Program-made: the position numbers and the translations under genes
Notes under the pieces: model-generated
Seen by the model: only the letters and a program-made list of their open reading frames with translations
What the model was told of the DNA's origin: nothing
Database searches by the model: none
Origin: Polydactylus sextarius
Taxonomy: Eukaryota > Chordata > Actinopteri > Polynemidae
NCBI GenBank assembly: GCA_016801845.1
Contig: CM028931.1
Span: 7,213,563 to 7,277,562 of the forward strand
Length of the DNA: 64,000 nt
Direction of reading: 5' to 3'
In this document: one piece after another, positions 10,701 through 22,514 of the stretch
How the letters are laid out: every line of letters begins with the position of its first letter
Position numbering within the stretch: position 1 is the first letter of the stretch

Positions 10701-13700
10701 GGGGAGAAATGGTAAAATGCTGAAAAGCCATGACGTCAGAGGTGGTGACAAGGATCAGACAATAGCAGCTGTTATCGTAAGTGATAAAAAAAAAAAAACA
10801 ATGTTACCTTCAGGCAGTGCGTTGCTTAAACTCAGCGCTGTCATGATGTTATTCACGTCACTGTCGATACTCTTGGCCACTCCAGGATACTGAAAGATAA
10901 AGACTTGACAGTTTGATAGTGAAGTGCAGGGTTTGGTCACAGTGTGCCTATTTGTTAAAACACACACACACACTCTCACCTGAATCTTCATGGCCACCTC
11001 TCTGCCGTCCTTCAGCCTCGCCAGATGAACCTGACCGATGGAGGCGGCGGCAAACGGCTTCTCCTCGAAGTATTCCAGTTGATCTCTCCAGTTTGGCCCG
11101 AGGTCTCTGCTGATGGTTTTCTTTAAGACGGAGAAAAGAAAAAAAAAAACGTGAACTTAGGTTCACTGAGCGTTAGTTATTCGTCAACAGCTCTACATAC
11201 TGTACCATCATCTGTTTGGTCGGCATGAAGTCAGCGCTCTGACGAACACGCTCGAAGATTTTGGCCAACTGAGGGTTGATGAAAGCATCGTCTGAGGGAA
11301 GAGACACATGATGTTGATTGTTATAGTATAAAAAATGATAGTATTTGTACTATTTGCTCTCTTAAGAGATCAGTTGTCGCTGGATTTGTACTTTCAGATC
11401 ATTATTTATCTTATTTTCCATATAAACGTCATCCGTGTTTGAGGAAAACCTCATCTCATCTTTGAGGAAAAACTCCATCCTTTCATTTCAATGGAAGTTA
11501 TTTACAATTTTTACAAATATTTTTTGAAAAAAACATTGTAATATATTACAATTAAAATTCAAAACGTCTTTATATTTGTAATTCTGTGGCTTTTTGTGGC
11601 TTTAATACAGATTCTGAAAAACAGAAAAAACTTAACTCATGTTAAACAAGATACGTTTGGAAGGAGGGCATAAAAGGAAAAATATTAAAACAATAAAATC
11701 AATAAAAACTTTTTAAAAACTGTTGTTGTTGTCATCATGTTTTGTATTAGAAAACAGATTTAATCTCTTTTAAAACTGTGATGTGTCATATTAAAAGCTT
11801 ACCAGGGATTTACCGCTCAGAAAAAAAACAAATCCTTAACTCCGTGACTCGACTGCTATAATGACACACCAGAGACACGAACTGGAGCCGCGGTCGTCTA
11901 ACAGCAGTTCAGGCTCAGCTGCCGACAATAGCTCAACCGGAATGGCGCTTATTGTTTTCAGCTGGCTCACGGTTTATTTTCGGTGATGACATTTCCCTGT
12001 TTGTAAGAGGATCTTGTTTGAAACACGATCAACTGTTCGTTGGGAAGGTGAAGCACCAGTTTACTGTCGGGCTGTTCAGCCTCTGATGAAAGATGAACCT
12101 TAATTTGCACGAAGATGCATGAGGGTTTCCTGTCTGTAACCATCTCTGTGGTGTGTCCTTGTTGTGTAATGTGTTTGTTTATATCCGTCACCTTGGATAC
12201 TGAGCATCTGTCCGAGTTTGAGAGCGGCGCCTCGGACTTTGCAGAGCGTCCGGACGATTCTTTGAGCGTTGGCTTCAGAAAGGAAGGCGCTTGAATCCAG
12301 AACAGCTTTCTTATTACCTAAAAGAAAAAAAACATGATATATTATTGGATAAAACTTCAGTTTTTCTCTCAAATATCAGTAATACTTATGGTATCCTGGT
12401 ATCTGATACAATACAGATAAAAGGACAGATCCACAAAATAAACTGTAAACAGAATCACTGTTTCATTTTTAGTCTCATGAAGGGGAGCTTTACAGAAATG
12501 ATGAAAGTCGTTGCTTAAATGAGGAAATATCTAATCAGAGAATTTAACAACACTGTTTGCCAACTCTGATCGAAAGCTGTGCTGTTCAGTGCTTGCGAAA
12601 GTTTGAGGATCTTACCCAACATTTTTCAACCTCAAAGTAGTTGTTTTACACCTCTTCCAGTCAGCCTATGTACAATGTGAAGTTATGGCCAAAAACATGT
12701 TTTGTGAGGTCACGTGACCTTTGATCTTTTTGGGGCAGCAAAATCTGATCACATCATCTTTGAGTACGAGTGAAAGGTTTTTGCTAAATTGTTGCGATTT
12801 TCTCGAGGTGGCCTTTGAAATGTCACATTCAAAGGGTCATAAGCAAGTTTAGTGAGGTCCCAGTGACCTTTGATCTTTGGGAAGAAAAATCTAATCTCTA
12901 AGTTTATGCTAAATTCGTGGCGTTTCTCTCATGGTGTCTTGATATGTCACATTCAAAGGGTCAAAAACATGTTGTGTGGGTTCATAGTGTCTTTGCTTAA
13001 GAGGACCCTGAAATACTACATTCAAGGGGCCAAAAGGGTGTTTTGTGAGGTCACACTGACCTTGGACTAAAGTCAAACATTTTGTTGTTCATTCCAAATG
13101 AAAGTTTTTTTTGCTAAATTTGTGGCATTTTTCTCAAGGTGGTCTTAAAATACTAAATTCAAAAGGTCAAAAACATGTTTTATGAGGTCCAAATGATCTG
13201 TGATAATTAAAATATATCACTTCTCGAGTTACAGCGTTAGTAACGTCGCAGCAAACGTTACTTTAGGTTTAGCATGAGACCACGTAGCGGACGACGGCGG
13301 ACAACGCTCGTCTCGTCTCTGACGGCTAACGTTAGCTTAACACCTAGCTACGCTAACCTAGGAAAATATCTCACCCGGTCAGTTTTATCCACCTACTCCT
13401 CGTTCTCTCTACAGCCAGGAAGAAAACTGGGGGGAAATTGCGACATGACGTCACCTACGAGACTATTTGGTTTGTAGTTGAACCAGTTACGTATTTTCAG
13501 AAGCAGATAAATCAACAATTACACCACAAACATAGGCTTGATTCACACTAATAGTTATCATTTAAATTAAGATACAGGTTATGTGTGATTCAGGGTAGAA
13601 GCCAAAGTGGATCAGAAAATAATTATTATTTCTCCATTGACTTTCATTCTTTTTTTTCAATTTATGGACCCAGTGGGTTAACCGGAAAGAGTGTTACTTA

Positions 13701-16700
13701 GGCCTATATTACTATTAAAATCTGATCCTCACAAACAACTCAACCAGTGAAAAAAGAACTCTTCTTTCACCTTTTTGTTGAGGTTTAAACGTTTTCTTGG
13801 CCATTTCCGCGATTGCCCCAAAGCCAAGTCCGATGGCCAGACCTGCAAAAAAAAGTTGAATTTGAAGTGAATTAACTAAAAAGCTAACAGTTTTTTCACG
13901 GCGGACCACATGTATCAGTCTCCTTCTCTGTATCTGATAACAGCAGCAAAAAAAAAAAAAAAAAAAAAAAACAAGTCGATAACAGCAATCTGGTTGCTAC
14001 CAGAGGTGAGTCTGATTACAAAAGCAACACACAAGAGTCCTTGAAAGGTCACCTTAGGTCACCATTAACTAAAATCTGTCCATCATCACAGAATATTGTA
14101 GCTTAGATCTTGTAAACAGCCAAGAGTTTAGGAGATCAGAAAGGTAAACATGAAACTAAAAGCCAGCATAAAGCTATCAGCTGCTTAGCCTAGCCTAGCA
14201 TAGCTTTGTTTAGCATAAATACTAGAAACAGATAACTGTCCTATAGCTCTTTCTGAGAGTAAGAAAAGCTATTCTAGAATGGTTGACAAAAGACAGAGAT
14301 GAATCCAACATTTCCCCCCTTTTCCTGTATTTGTGTTAAGCTAACTAGCCAGTAAGCTAGCTGGTTAAACCTGGATGCAGCCTTGTATATTATTTTTAAA
14401 GATACCAAGTGAGGTATCAATCTTCTTGTCTCACTCTCAGCAAGTAAAAGAAGGAGCACATTTTTCAAAAAGCCAAACTATTCATGTCCAAAACAGTTCC
14501 TTCTCAAGGTGGGATTTCTGGGATGTCCCTGAAACATTTTCTTAGCTACTGATACTCTGACATTTTAACACTTTGCTGTACTTGTTAAGTTCTGTTTCTT
14601 CAGGTCTTTAACCTTCTCATTGCTGTGGAGGAAGTGCTAAGCCCTGCTAACGTCATTTGCACAACATTTTTGAAAATAGTTGTGAACACGCCAGTCGGCC
14701 AACGCTCCAAATGAACTGAATCGGGCATGTGGTCTCCAGACTAAACAATGAATCACAAGGCAAAAGTACAGTTTCACACCAGAGGAGAAGAACAAATGGC
14801 GTCACTGAGTAAATGATGCAGGTTTGAATGTTTTTTTTTTTAATCTGCTTTTAAAGAGTTTTACGATGAAGGAAATTATTTAGATATGCCCTCAACAATA
14901 CACCCACTATAGATTAACACCAAATGTAAATATAATCTTTTTTTTTTTATTTAACAACCAAAGTAAGAATGTAGTGTAACCGTATGACAGGGTGGAAACA
15001 AAACAAATCCAACGTTTAACCAGTGATTCATGTACAACAACATGTCCGTGTTTTTTTTTTTTTTTTTTGCATAGCATGCACTTTTCCTCACCTCCGCTGC
15101 AGCTAATCTAACTCTAATCTAACTGGTGCAGTTGAGGGTCACAAAGCACGTTGGCAGCATTTCTAAATATTTGTATCACCCAGTATCCTTAAACTGATTT
15201 GAAACCTTTATAGCAACCGTGACCATAGTTATTTTAATGTCACTTTTCTTTTGGCCGCGATCTAAAATGTCAAGCGTCAACTGGGAGTTAACACACGTAC
15301 CTCCAAAATTAACCAACCTTCCTATCCGCGTCACCGGCACTTTCCTTTCTCTTGCCTTTTCACTGAGCTTAAACAAAAGAACAGAATAGAACAAATATAA
15401 CACTGCTGTGCAACGCTGGAGCAATATCAACAGTTGTGAAATGATAAAAAATGCTGATAAAATCACAAGATGTTAAAGTGCATACCACTTGTTTGTGCTG
15501 ATTAAACTCTGTTTTCTTAGCGTTTCTTGCTTTCTCGATGTCCTCCGACGTCAGCCGCCCCATCGACGAGTTGTCCTGGTTTAATAACCTCGTGTGTCCG
15601 GAGAACAGCTGACTTGACCAGTGCTTGTGGTATTTCAGATGTTTAGAGCCAGGTCTTCCCCTGCAGGTTTCCCTTCCACTGTTAACACTTCCCACAAAAC
15701 AGGTGCTGAAACAAGCTCCCATCGTCACATATCTGTTAAACACTGTTGTTGTCGCTGTGTGGACACAGACTTCTCTCTGCTTCTCCTGGAAGAACAAAAC
15801 ATGACTAAAAGTCAGGGATAAAGTAAAGGAAACACATCTCAACACCCCCAACAAACAAATATCAAAACTCCAAGAGCTGTTCACGCCCTAATGTACGCTA
15901 AACATATGCTGATGAATTCTGGAAAATATCCTATCTTGATAAGGAAACACAGAAGCCAGTTAGCTTATCTTGGCATAATTAGATTGCTGCTTTAAAACTA
16001 AAATGTGTCCGTCATTAAGAAATGTTGTAGCTCAGATGGAAACAGATTGACTGAAGCTAACTTTCTGAAGCTTTACAGGTGTTTTATTTACTTTCTTGCC
16101 AAGAGTTTAGAAGATCAGAAAGGTAAACATGATACTAAAAGCCAGCGTAAAGCTAGCAGCTAGTGTAGCTTAGTTTAGCATAAAGACTAGAAACAGATAA
16201 CATAACTCACATAGCTCTGAGAGTATGAAAAATCTATTCTACAAAGGTTGAATCCGACGAATCCAACGTTTCCTTCCTGTTTCCTGTATTTGTGCTAAGC
16301 TAACTAGCCAGCAACCTAGCCGGTTAGACTTGGATGTAGCCTGACATTTTTAAAGATGTTGAGTGAGGTATCAATTTTCTCGTCTTACTCTCAGCAAGTA
16401 AAAGAAGGAGCGCGTTTTTCAAAAAGGCAAACTATTCATGTCCAATTTACATTGAGGGTCAAAAAGGGCCAAACAACAGTAAATTTCCTATTATTGTGGC
16501 GATTCCACACAGAAATAGGGAAATAAATGTGTTTTCTTTTAACAAACAACTAATCCCAGAGACTGTCTTGATCGTCTGACGTGATGAAGGTGACAACTGA
16601 TTTTAGTCGTCAGCTTCAGAAACATAAAGAAGATGCTCAGCTAATGATTATAGCGTCATATGATTATTTAAAGCAGCAACCAGGAGATGGGTCAGTATGA

Positions 16701-17176
16701 CAACAAGGAGATTAATAAGGGGAAAAAAGGTGAAGAAGTTGGTTAGTGAAATATTTTATGATTTAACCTCTTTAGGCCTCTAATAATTATTCAAAAGAAA
16801 CAAATGATAGAGGTTTTGAGGGGAAAATTATTTGTTGGAAGATCGGGAAAGTTTAGAATCACTGCTCTAGATGTTGTTTTAGAAGGTTAATATTCTAACC
16901 AAGACAAACAATCCTTCACTGTTTACAGTTGAGCTCCACACCCCAGACTATGCGATGTTACTACAGCATCACGTGTTTGTGAAACTTTATCTCCATCCAT
17001 CTCTGCAGCAGCAGCAGCAGCAGCAGCAACACAAAGGTAAAATCATGACTTGACTGGCTCACCCTTGCTGATCCAGCAGCGTGATGAAAGTTCACCAGCC
17101 TCTGGTTCCCACTGGCTCTGCAGGCTGCCTGTTTCATCCAGGTCAGACCCCTCCAGACCACCGCATCACCTGTCAT
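7737..17176 (-). CDS. coq8a: COQ8A (ADCK3), atypical UbiB-family kinase/ATPase of coenzyme Q biosynthesis
   Basis: Mitochondrial inner-membrane protein that supports the CoQ synthesis complex. Exons, 5' to 3' on the minus strand: 17176-17063 (ATG), 15785-15486, 15367-15301, 13842-13771, 12317-12192, 11291-11206, 11120-10980, 10889-10808, 10684-10591, 9325-9184, 9058-8951, 8852-8787, 8585-8499, 8030-7737 (stop). All phases agree; 592 residues against 647 in human. UbiB signatures: KLGQ at residues 218-221, Ala-rich loop FAAAS replacing the glycine loop (278-282), Lys300 in REVAMK, DPNWSNFF (430-437) and DFG at 449-451. The C-terminus RKMGGSFLICSKLK fits COQ8A better than COQ8B. The N-terminal about 138 residues are divergent, as expected for targeting and linker sequence. 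Confidence 0.95.
9470..9690. repeat. Degraded member of a fish tandem-type repeat
   Basis: Contains acctttgggctttggacaacaaaatctaatcag and later a gttcttgatataacatgttc motif. These resemble the unit repeated at 12690-13205 (gtgacctttgatcttt...aaaatctaatc). Single, decayed copy in a coq8a intron. Confidence 0.4.
10347..10380. repeat. Perfect 15-bp inverted repeat (hairpin), probable MITE end
   Basis: Arm acccctacccctcaa at 10347-10361, loop cact, and exact reverse complement ttgaggggtaggggt at 10366-10380. The AGGGGTAGGGGT motif is frequent in fish hAT-type MITEs. It lies in the coq8a intron between exons 10684-10591 and 9325-9184; element borders were not found. Confidence 0.65.
12690..13205. 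repeat. Tandem repeat, about 120-140 bp unit, four to five degenerate copies
   Basis: Each unit carries (aaa)aacatgttttgtgaggtc, then tgacctttgatctt, aaatctaatc, gctaaatt.gtgg.gttttctc, and ends with gtcacattcaaagggtc. Units start near 12690, 12841, 12961 (internally deleted), 13028 and 13166 (partial). It lies in the coq8a intron between exons 13842-13771 and 12317-12192. Confidence 0.75.
13230..13470 (-). promoter_or_regulatory. CpG-rich block with a perfect CRE in a coq8a intron
   Basis: In an otherwise AT-rich intron this block is rich in CG dinucleotides (gaccacgtagcggacgacggcggacaac...). It contains TGACGTCA, the palindromic CREB/ATF site, at 13446-13453. Downstream on the minus strand is CTGACCGG|GTGAGATAT (near 13375), which looks like a splice donor. 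A possible alternative first exon for a short coq8a transcript; inference only. Confidence 0.3.
14050..14490 (+). repeat. Dispersed fish repeat, copy A
   Basis: Shares long stretches with 15990-16442: gccaagagtttaggagatca, gaaaggtaaacatgaaact, tttagcataaatactagaaa, and the end gcaagtaaaagaaggagc...ttcatgtcc. The "agcttagcataaagactagaaac" motif is abundant in percomorph fish. Sits in the coq8a intron between exons 15367-15301 and 13842-13771. Confidence 0.7.
15990..16442 (+). repeat. Dispersed fish repeat, copy B
   Basis: Same orientation and same internal order as copy A at 14050-14490, with scattered substitutions and small indels. It lies upstream (on the gene's strand) of the exon 15785-15486, so the two copies bracket two coq8a coding exons. 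Confidence 0.7.
17005..17028. repeat. (CAG)n trinucleotide run in coq8a intron
   Basis: About eight CAG units (CTG on the gene strand), about 35 bases past the donor of the first coding exon. Intronic, not translated. Confidence 0.9.
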
Positions 17177-17550
17177 GTTGTTGCCCTGCTGCTGACCTGT
17201 GGAGCCAGAAAAAACAACAACAACAAGTTGCTTTTAGGTATTTTTCATGTTCTGAGTGGTGACAAATGAGGAGTTTGACCATCAGTTTCTGTTGCCATGC
17301 TTGTGGGATAAAGCATGGCTGCACATCCATAGCATGCATGAGCAAATCAACTTACCAAACATTGATAGAGTGCACTGTTAACTTAGCTGAATGTGTGATA
17401 AGAGCAGAAACATACACACATGCACACTGAGACGTTTTTAAAACAAACCCCAGATCATCAAAATAAGTTATTAAAGTCATATTTCACTGATAATTTGAAG
17501 GATAAAAAAAATAAATTAAAGTAACAAAGAGGGGAAGCTGAGTTCCTCAC

Positions 17551-17890
17551 CAGGTGCAGTGTTCTCAGCTTCGTCAACATGCGCTGATCATTGTCCGCCT
17601 TCTGCACAAATGTCTCAGTTCACCTTTAAATCTTTGCTTGTAAACACGCTGATGAAGGACATGCAAATGTCCCCCCCCGCCGCCGATGCTGCGACCCCGG
17701 CGGGAGTTTCACAAACACGGTCCAGTGAGGCAAAGTTCAGGCGCTGGCTCCGGAGTCTCGGCGGAAGTCCACACTAGTCAATCCGCGGGGCAGTGCGAGC
17801 GTGTCACCGCTGACGTGTCTCCCTCAGGGCGGTCCGTGAACTACACACAACACAACGCACGTGCTGCGTTTACAAGCATCCGGAATTCTC
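17551..17890 (-). promoter_or_regulatory. Probable coq8a promoter and 5' UTR exon (CpG-rich)
   Basis: The first coding exon begins after an acceptor (CTCCACAG at 17197-17204 on the minus strand), so a non-coding exon must lie upstream. A good donor, CACCTG|GTGAGG, is at 17551/17550. The 200 bases upstream of it (17670-17890) are CpG-rich (gccgccgatgctgcgaccccggcggg), unlike the flanks. The transcription start is not defined. Confidence 0.5.
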
Positions 17891-17952
17891 AAGAGCGCAT
17901 TAGTTACCTCAGTTATAACGGTAATTCTAATCAGGTAGAAATAAATAAATAG

Positions 17953-18580
17953 ATATATAAATAAATAAAAATTAAAAAGTAACTTTTAGATTAATCTTAA
18001 ATACAAACTCAGGGCTTTTTCTACATGCATCTTATGTTTTTTAAATAATTAAAAAAATCTTTTTGTCTATTTTACTTCTTTAAGCATTTTTTTTTTTTTA
18101 TACCTTATTTTTATTTTTTTTTTTATTTTAAATATATACTGTTATTTTACTTCTATTTCCTTTCAGTTATGCCTTATTCTATCTTTATGTCATTTTTTTG
18201 ATCAACAATAGTGTTGTCAACAATCAGAAAACACTATTTGTATAGTTGACAGAACGACTGCAATTGCATTTCAGTTCAGTTGTTGAACGTTACGTCCGGG
18301 AAAATAATCAAATATACTAAACTTAGGTATATGAATCACTGCTTGTAGTTCTGCTTTTTTTCCTCTTTACGCTGCTTAAACTATTGAGAGCTGTTTGTTA
18401 ATGTAAGCAGACCCATGTGATTCAATAAGACAATTTTAATTTGAAATAAAATGAAGATGTCACAGTCAAATGTTCAACTGAAGGGCAAAACACTTCCTCA
18501 ATGCATTACCACGACCAGAGAGCTCAAAGATAAGGGCCACTGATGAGTACTTAAAAGCAGTTATACCTCATATAACTGTG
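17953..18580. other. AT-rich intergenic sequence
   Basis: T-rich and A-rich stretches (18040-18180). No coding or RNA gene signal seen. Confidence 0.5.
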
Positions 18581-18590
18581 ATTGACTGGA

Positions 18591-18893
18591 TTTCCACTGG
18601 ATGCGTTTGCGGGGGGGTTTGCCAACAGGGTGAAATTATGTCTGAAGTGCAGGTAAATATGATCCGCCATGGACACGGTTTATTTTATTTCGAAAGTTGT
18701 ACCCGCATTTTTATTCTTTTTTATTTATCTGTGCATGACTTCCTGTCCCTCACGATCTGTTGCGAGGGACAGGAAGTCTTGCACACAGAAGGTTGCGGAT
18801 CAACTGCGGAGGGCTCCACAACCGGTGGAAACGCAACCATTGACTAGAATGGAAATTGGAGAGACAACGCAAGAAACACACATCCAGTGGAAA
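18591..18893. mobile_element. Short MITE-like element with a central perfect hairpin
   Basis: Terminal inverted repeats tttccactggatg (18591-18603) and catccagtggaaa (18881-18893). In the middle a 15-bp perfect inverted repeat, gacttcctgtccctc (18737-18751) and gagggacaggaagtc (18764-18778), spans a 12-base loop. Pairing extends outward with one mismatch (tgtgca/tgcaca). No frame coding for a recognisable transposase. Confidence 0.5.
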
Positions 18894-19266
18894 GAGTTTA
18901 AGAATGATGAATGAGCTTTTAATTGTAAAGAGCAATAACTGAAATAGTGTGAGCGATTTAGTGATATTTCTCTGTTTAGATGGGCAGAATAATAATCAAG
19001 TAGTGTGATTATTTGCTTAACTATGACATGAATGTTGAAATGAATTACAGCCTGTGTGAACGTGACCGCTGTCAGCATGCTGCTGTTTGTTATGTGACGT
19101 AGCGTCCATGAATCACAGGGTGATTCAGATGTATCACATGCGTGAAAAATGCACAACTCCCCTGTTAAATTTTGTATCTCATGTTCATTTATTTAAGAAT
19201 ATCATGAATGGAGATAAATAAAACCCTTTCACCTCCACTGATCCTCGATTTTGTTTTGTTTTTTCT

Positions 19267-19272
19267 TTTATT
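19267..19272 (-). terminator. Probable tatdn3 poly(A) signal
   Basis: AATAAA on the minus strand, 100 bases past the tatdn3 stop. A second AATAAA lies at 19188-19193. Confidence 0.5.
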
Positions 19273-19371
19273 TACGTCATGGCGGCTTGATTCAAAAGTC
19301 TCCTTAAAAAGAGCTGCAGTTATGGTGTTCAAGATATTTTGGCCGAATGAGATAAATCTTTAAAAGCCATG

Positions 19372-21732
19372 TCAGAGTCTGATGGCCGACTTCAACTTCG
19401 GGAAAAGTCTGAGAGCATTCTGTGTTGTCACCTCCATCACCTTCTCCAGTGGCACTCCTTTAATCTTACTGATGTACTCAGCACAGATGGAGATGTTTTT
19501 TGGCTCATTTCTCACCTGCAGTCAGGACGTAAAACAAGAGGGATGTGACATGTGCAGGATAACAAAACTGGAACAAAGTAACATTTGAAAAATATCTTAC
19601 CTGCTTTTCTGGACCCAGAGCAGGGGAATCAGTTTCCAGACAAATGTTCTCTAACGGCAACTGTTTTATTAGTTTCTGCTTCTTGGTGGCAAAATAAAAA
19701 CACATAATTAACATTTAATGTTACAAAGTCAACCAATACAAACATAGTCTGAAGAGACTGACAGTAGTTTAACTGCATTTATTGTATACGTTAAAATACG
19801 ACATAAATATCGGCACATTTCTAACTGTTTCTAACTGTTCTAACAAGACAAAAAGAGAGGTTATGTGTGTAAGAATACATGTGTTTGGAAACTAATCACA
19901 ATCAGTTACTCTGCTGTACCTGTTCACTCCGTACTATAGATGGTGGAATAGAAAAGAAATAGCCAGCCTTCACTCCCTCCATGGCAACAGACGGTTTCCC
20001 ATCAAAAGCATGAAGAAGGGCTTTTTCGACACCTGGTGGCATTTTTGAGGAACTGCAGTTTATTTCTCTGATATTCCAGCCAACAATTCATCCACATGTA
20101 AACTGAGAACACAAACTTTTACCTAGCTCTTTGAGGAGGTGGATGGTGGGTCTTCCTGCAGATCGTGAATGAACATTTCTAGAAATAAAGAACATACAGA
20201 CAAAAACTGAAAAATATATTTTATGTCTGCAAGCTTGGAAACATACTGTGCATGTTGGGATTAATCTGCCTGTAAAACATTGGAAAAACACCTTAGTCCA
20301 ACCTGAATTGAAGGCTACAAACTCTTTTAGCCGCTAAATACTGTTTTGATTAAATGTTGCACCCAAACATTTGCTATCAGATTTAAAGAACATGGCTATT
20401 TTTTTTTCTCAAGATCAATTGTAATCCACTGACTTAATATCATATATGACTCACAGAGGCAAGTCCAGTTCCTTGGCTATCTGCGCTTGACGAACGAGAA
20501 CCTGCCTCTGACTTTCTTTATCAGTGTCATGACTGACGTATCTGGGTGTAAAATCCAAACCGACCTGCATAGAAAAGAAAACGGGAAAGAGTTTAACTTT
20601 AAATTAAATGTAAACGAAACAAAGCCAGGGCATGAACAAATATATGGAATTTTACCTCTCCAATAGCCACAAGATGGTCTTTATATTTCTCTATGATGGG
20701 TAAAGCAGCATCTAAATCCTGTGTAGAAAAAAAAAACAGAAGGTAATAATTTACCCCTTTAGTGTAACATGGCGACTGCTGAAACTGCAGTTAATCAGTT
20801 GAAATAGTATTGTCTTTCTAAAGGGTCAATCAAATTGTCTTGTGTATAAATAGTGCTGCTATTATCTGCTGCTATAATGCCCCACAGATGACCAGAATTG
20901 CAACATGGCTTTCTATGAATGACATATGTTACTCTAGTAAAGGAATAATAATAAGTTCTTCACATTGTCCTGTGGATTATCACAAGGAATGAAGACATTG
21001 CCTCTTGAAGAAGTGTTGCTTCTGCTCTATTTATATCACTCTATTCAAGTCACGTTCATTTAATGTAATCATCCGACCAAAATAATTATTGCAAATATGT
21101 CTAACAATCTGTTGAACATACAGCAAGCCAACATTAACAAACTAACTGGTCAGACTTATATCGACAGATGGACCCAAATGGGATGAGGTGTTTTTGTGTC
21201 AATTTGTAAAATATTTCTGGTTAAAGTTGATGCTACCTGCAGACAAGCGCCTCTCTGTTTCTCTGGGGAAACTTCTTGAACAGGGTGGACTCCTAAACAA
21301 GGGAAAATAAAACCTGGAAACCTTTAAAAAAAAAAGGTGTTCTCAGATCAGTTTCTCACATATCAATGACTGTGATTGAATGTGTAATTATATTGTAGTT
21401 ACCTCTGTGCCAACGTAATAATCTTGTCAAACTCCCCAGCATGCTCTGCGACGGCTAACAACGCCAATAATCCTGCCTGGAGGGGGAAAAGTTAAAAGAA
21501 ATAATCGCACACATTAATAGCTAACTAACTCTAAATTAGCAGTCTTAGCTGAGCTAGCTTACCTTTTTTGAATTTTCAACCACCTCCTCTATGTCCTGTC
21601 AATGACACAAGGAAAAAATGGACGCCTCGTTACATCAGGTCTTGAAATTTTTACTTACTCTTGTAAAAACAATCATACCTTGTCAAAATCCCCCGAAGAG
21701 ATATGACAGTGACAGTCAACGTAGCCGTGCAT
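19372..21732 (-). CDS. tatdn3: TATDN3, TatD-family metal-dependent deoxyribonuclease
   Basis: Putative TatD-type DNase with a TIM-barrel amidohydrolase fold. Exons 5' to 3' on the minus strand: 21732-21679, 21595-21563, 21476-21403, 21321-21237, 20718-20656, 20564-20455, 20178-20123, 20032-19920, 19681-19601, 19515-19372 (TGA). Phases are consistent throughout; 270 residues, human about 274. Metal-site residues are all visible: H8 and H10 in VDCHCH, E103 in IGEVGLDF, H143 in NVHSRSAGRPT, H166 in LLHAFDG and D214 in CLETDSPALGPEKQ. The acceptor before exon 19681 (CCACCAAG) is weak in pyrimidines but keeps the frame and fits the family. It starts head-to-head with fuca2 about 0.78 kb away. Confidence 0.95.
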
Positions 21733-21956
21733 GTGGACGTTGTTAGCATTCGCTACCAAAACATTAGCCCTTTTCCGGAAAAGACAAACCGACTACGCAT
21801 GCGTGAATTCGTTGGCGCGCTTGGTGTAATTTACGGCGTTGCCCGGGAAAGCGGGATTCGATTAAATCTGATTGGTTGAAAATGTAGCTGTGCGTCAATG
21901 AGAAACAAAACAAACGTCTCCAATGTTTTTTCATTTATTTTATTTATGTGTGTGTG

Positions 21957-22025
<69 letters not shown>

Positions 22026-22113
22026 AATTCACCGCTAGTCTGTTAGAGGAAAAACGTTTTATTTATTTATTCAGACCTTATCAATATATGAATGTTAGAT
22101 ATTGTAGCTAATG

Positions 22114-22185
<72 letters not shown>

Positions 22186-22514
22186 CCAAATTATATAATA
22201 TTAATATTAATTAATTATAATATAATTATAGAATTAATTTGTTTGTAGCTATAATGTTTTCACGTTATATACACACACACACACACACACACAACCATCA
22301 TTGGCTGAAATAAATAGCTAGAAATAGTTACATTTCTTCTCACGGCGGAAGTGACGTCACCCGCTTTTCGTTTTAGAGTTGTCTTCCTTATCCTGTTTCA
22401 CCTCTGTCTCTTCGTCATGTGATTCAAAGCCATAAACTTTACAGTTTGTCATATGACATGTAACAGGTTCCCCAGGTGCAGGTTGTCTGGAGCAGAGAAG
22501 AGCACCGAGTCACA
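21733..22514. promoter_or_regulatory. Head-to-head promoter interval between tatdn3 and fuca2
   Basis: The 782 bases between the two start codons must hold both promoters and 5' UTRs. CG-containing segments lie next to each gene (21780-21850 with actacgcatgcg and ggcgcgc; 22340-22370 with cggcggaagtgacgtcacccgc, containing TGACGTCA). The middle is low-complexity repeat. GGAAGTGACGTCAC joins an ETS-like core to a CRE, a pairing common in housekeeping promoters. Confidence 0.55.
21947..22294. repeat. Cluster of dinucleotide microsatellites
   Basis: (TG)n at 21947-21957 and 21961-21994 running directly into (TA)n to 22021, a second pure (TA)n of about 65 bases ending at 22184, and (CA)n at 22269-22294. 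The order TG-TA ... TA ... CA gives a loose inverted symmetry. Confidence 0.95.

Noticed and set aside
12690..13205. Regularly repeated units considered as a CRISPR-like array
   Set aside because: Units are long, degenerate and head-to-tail without unique spacers, and the DNA is vertebrate.
17005..17028. CAG repeat as a coding polyglutamine tract
   Set aside because: It lies just beyond the donor of the first coq8a coding exon, in the intron, and no frame through it joins a gene.
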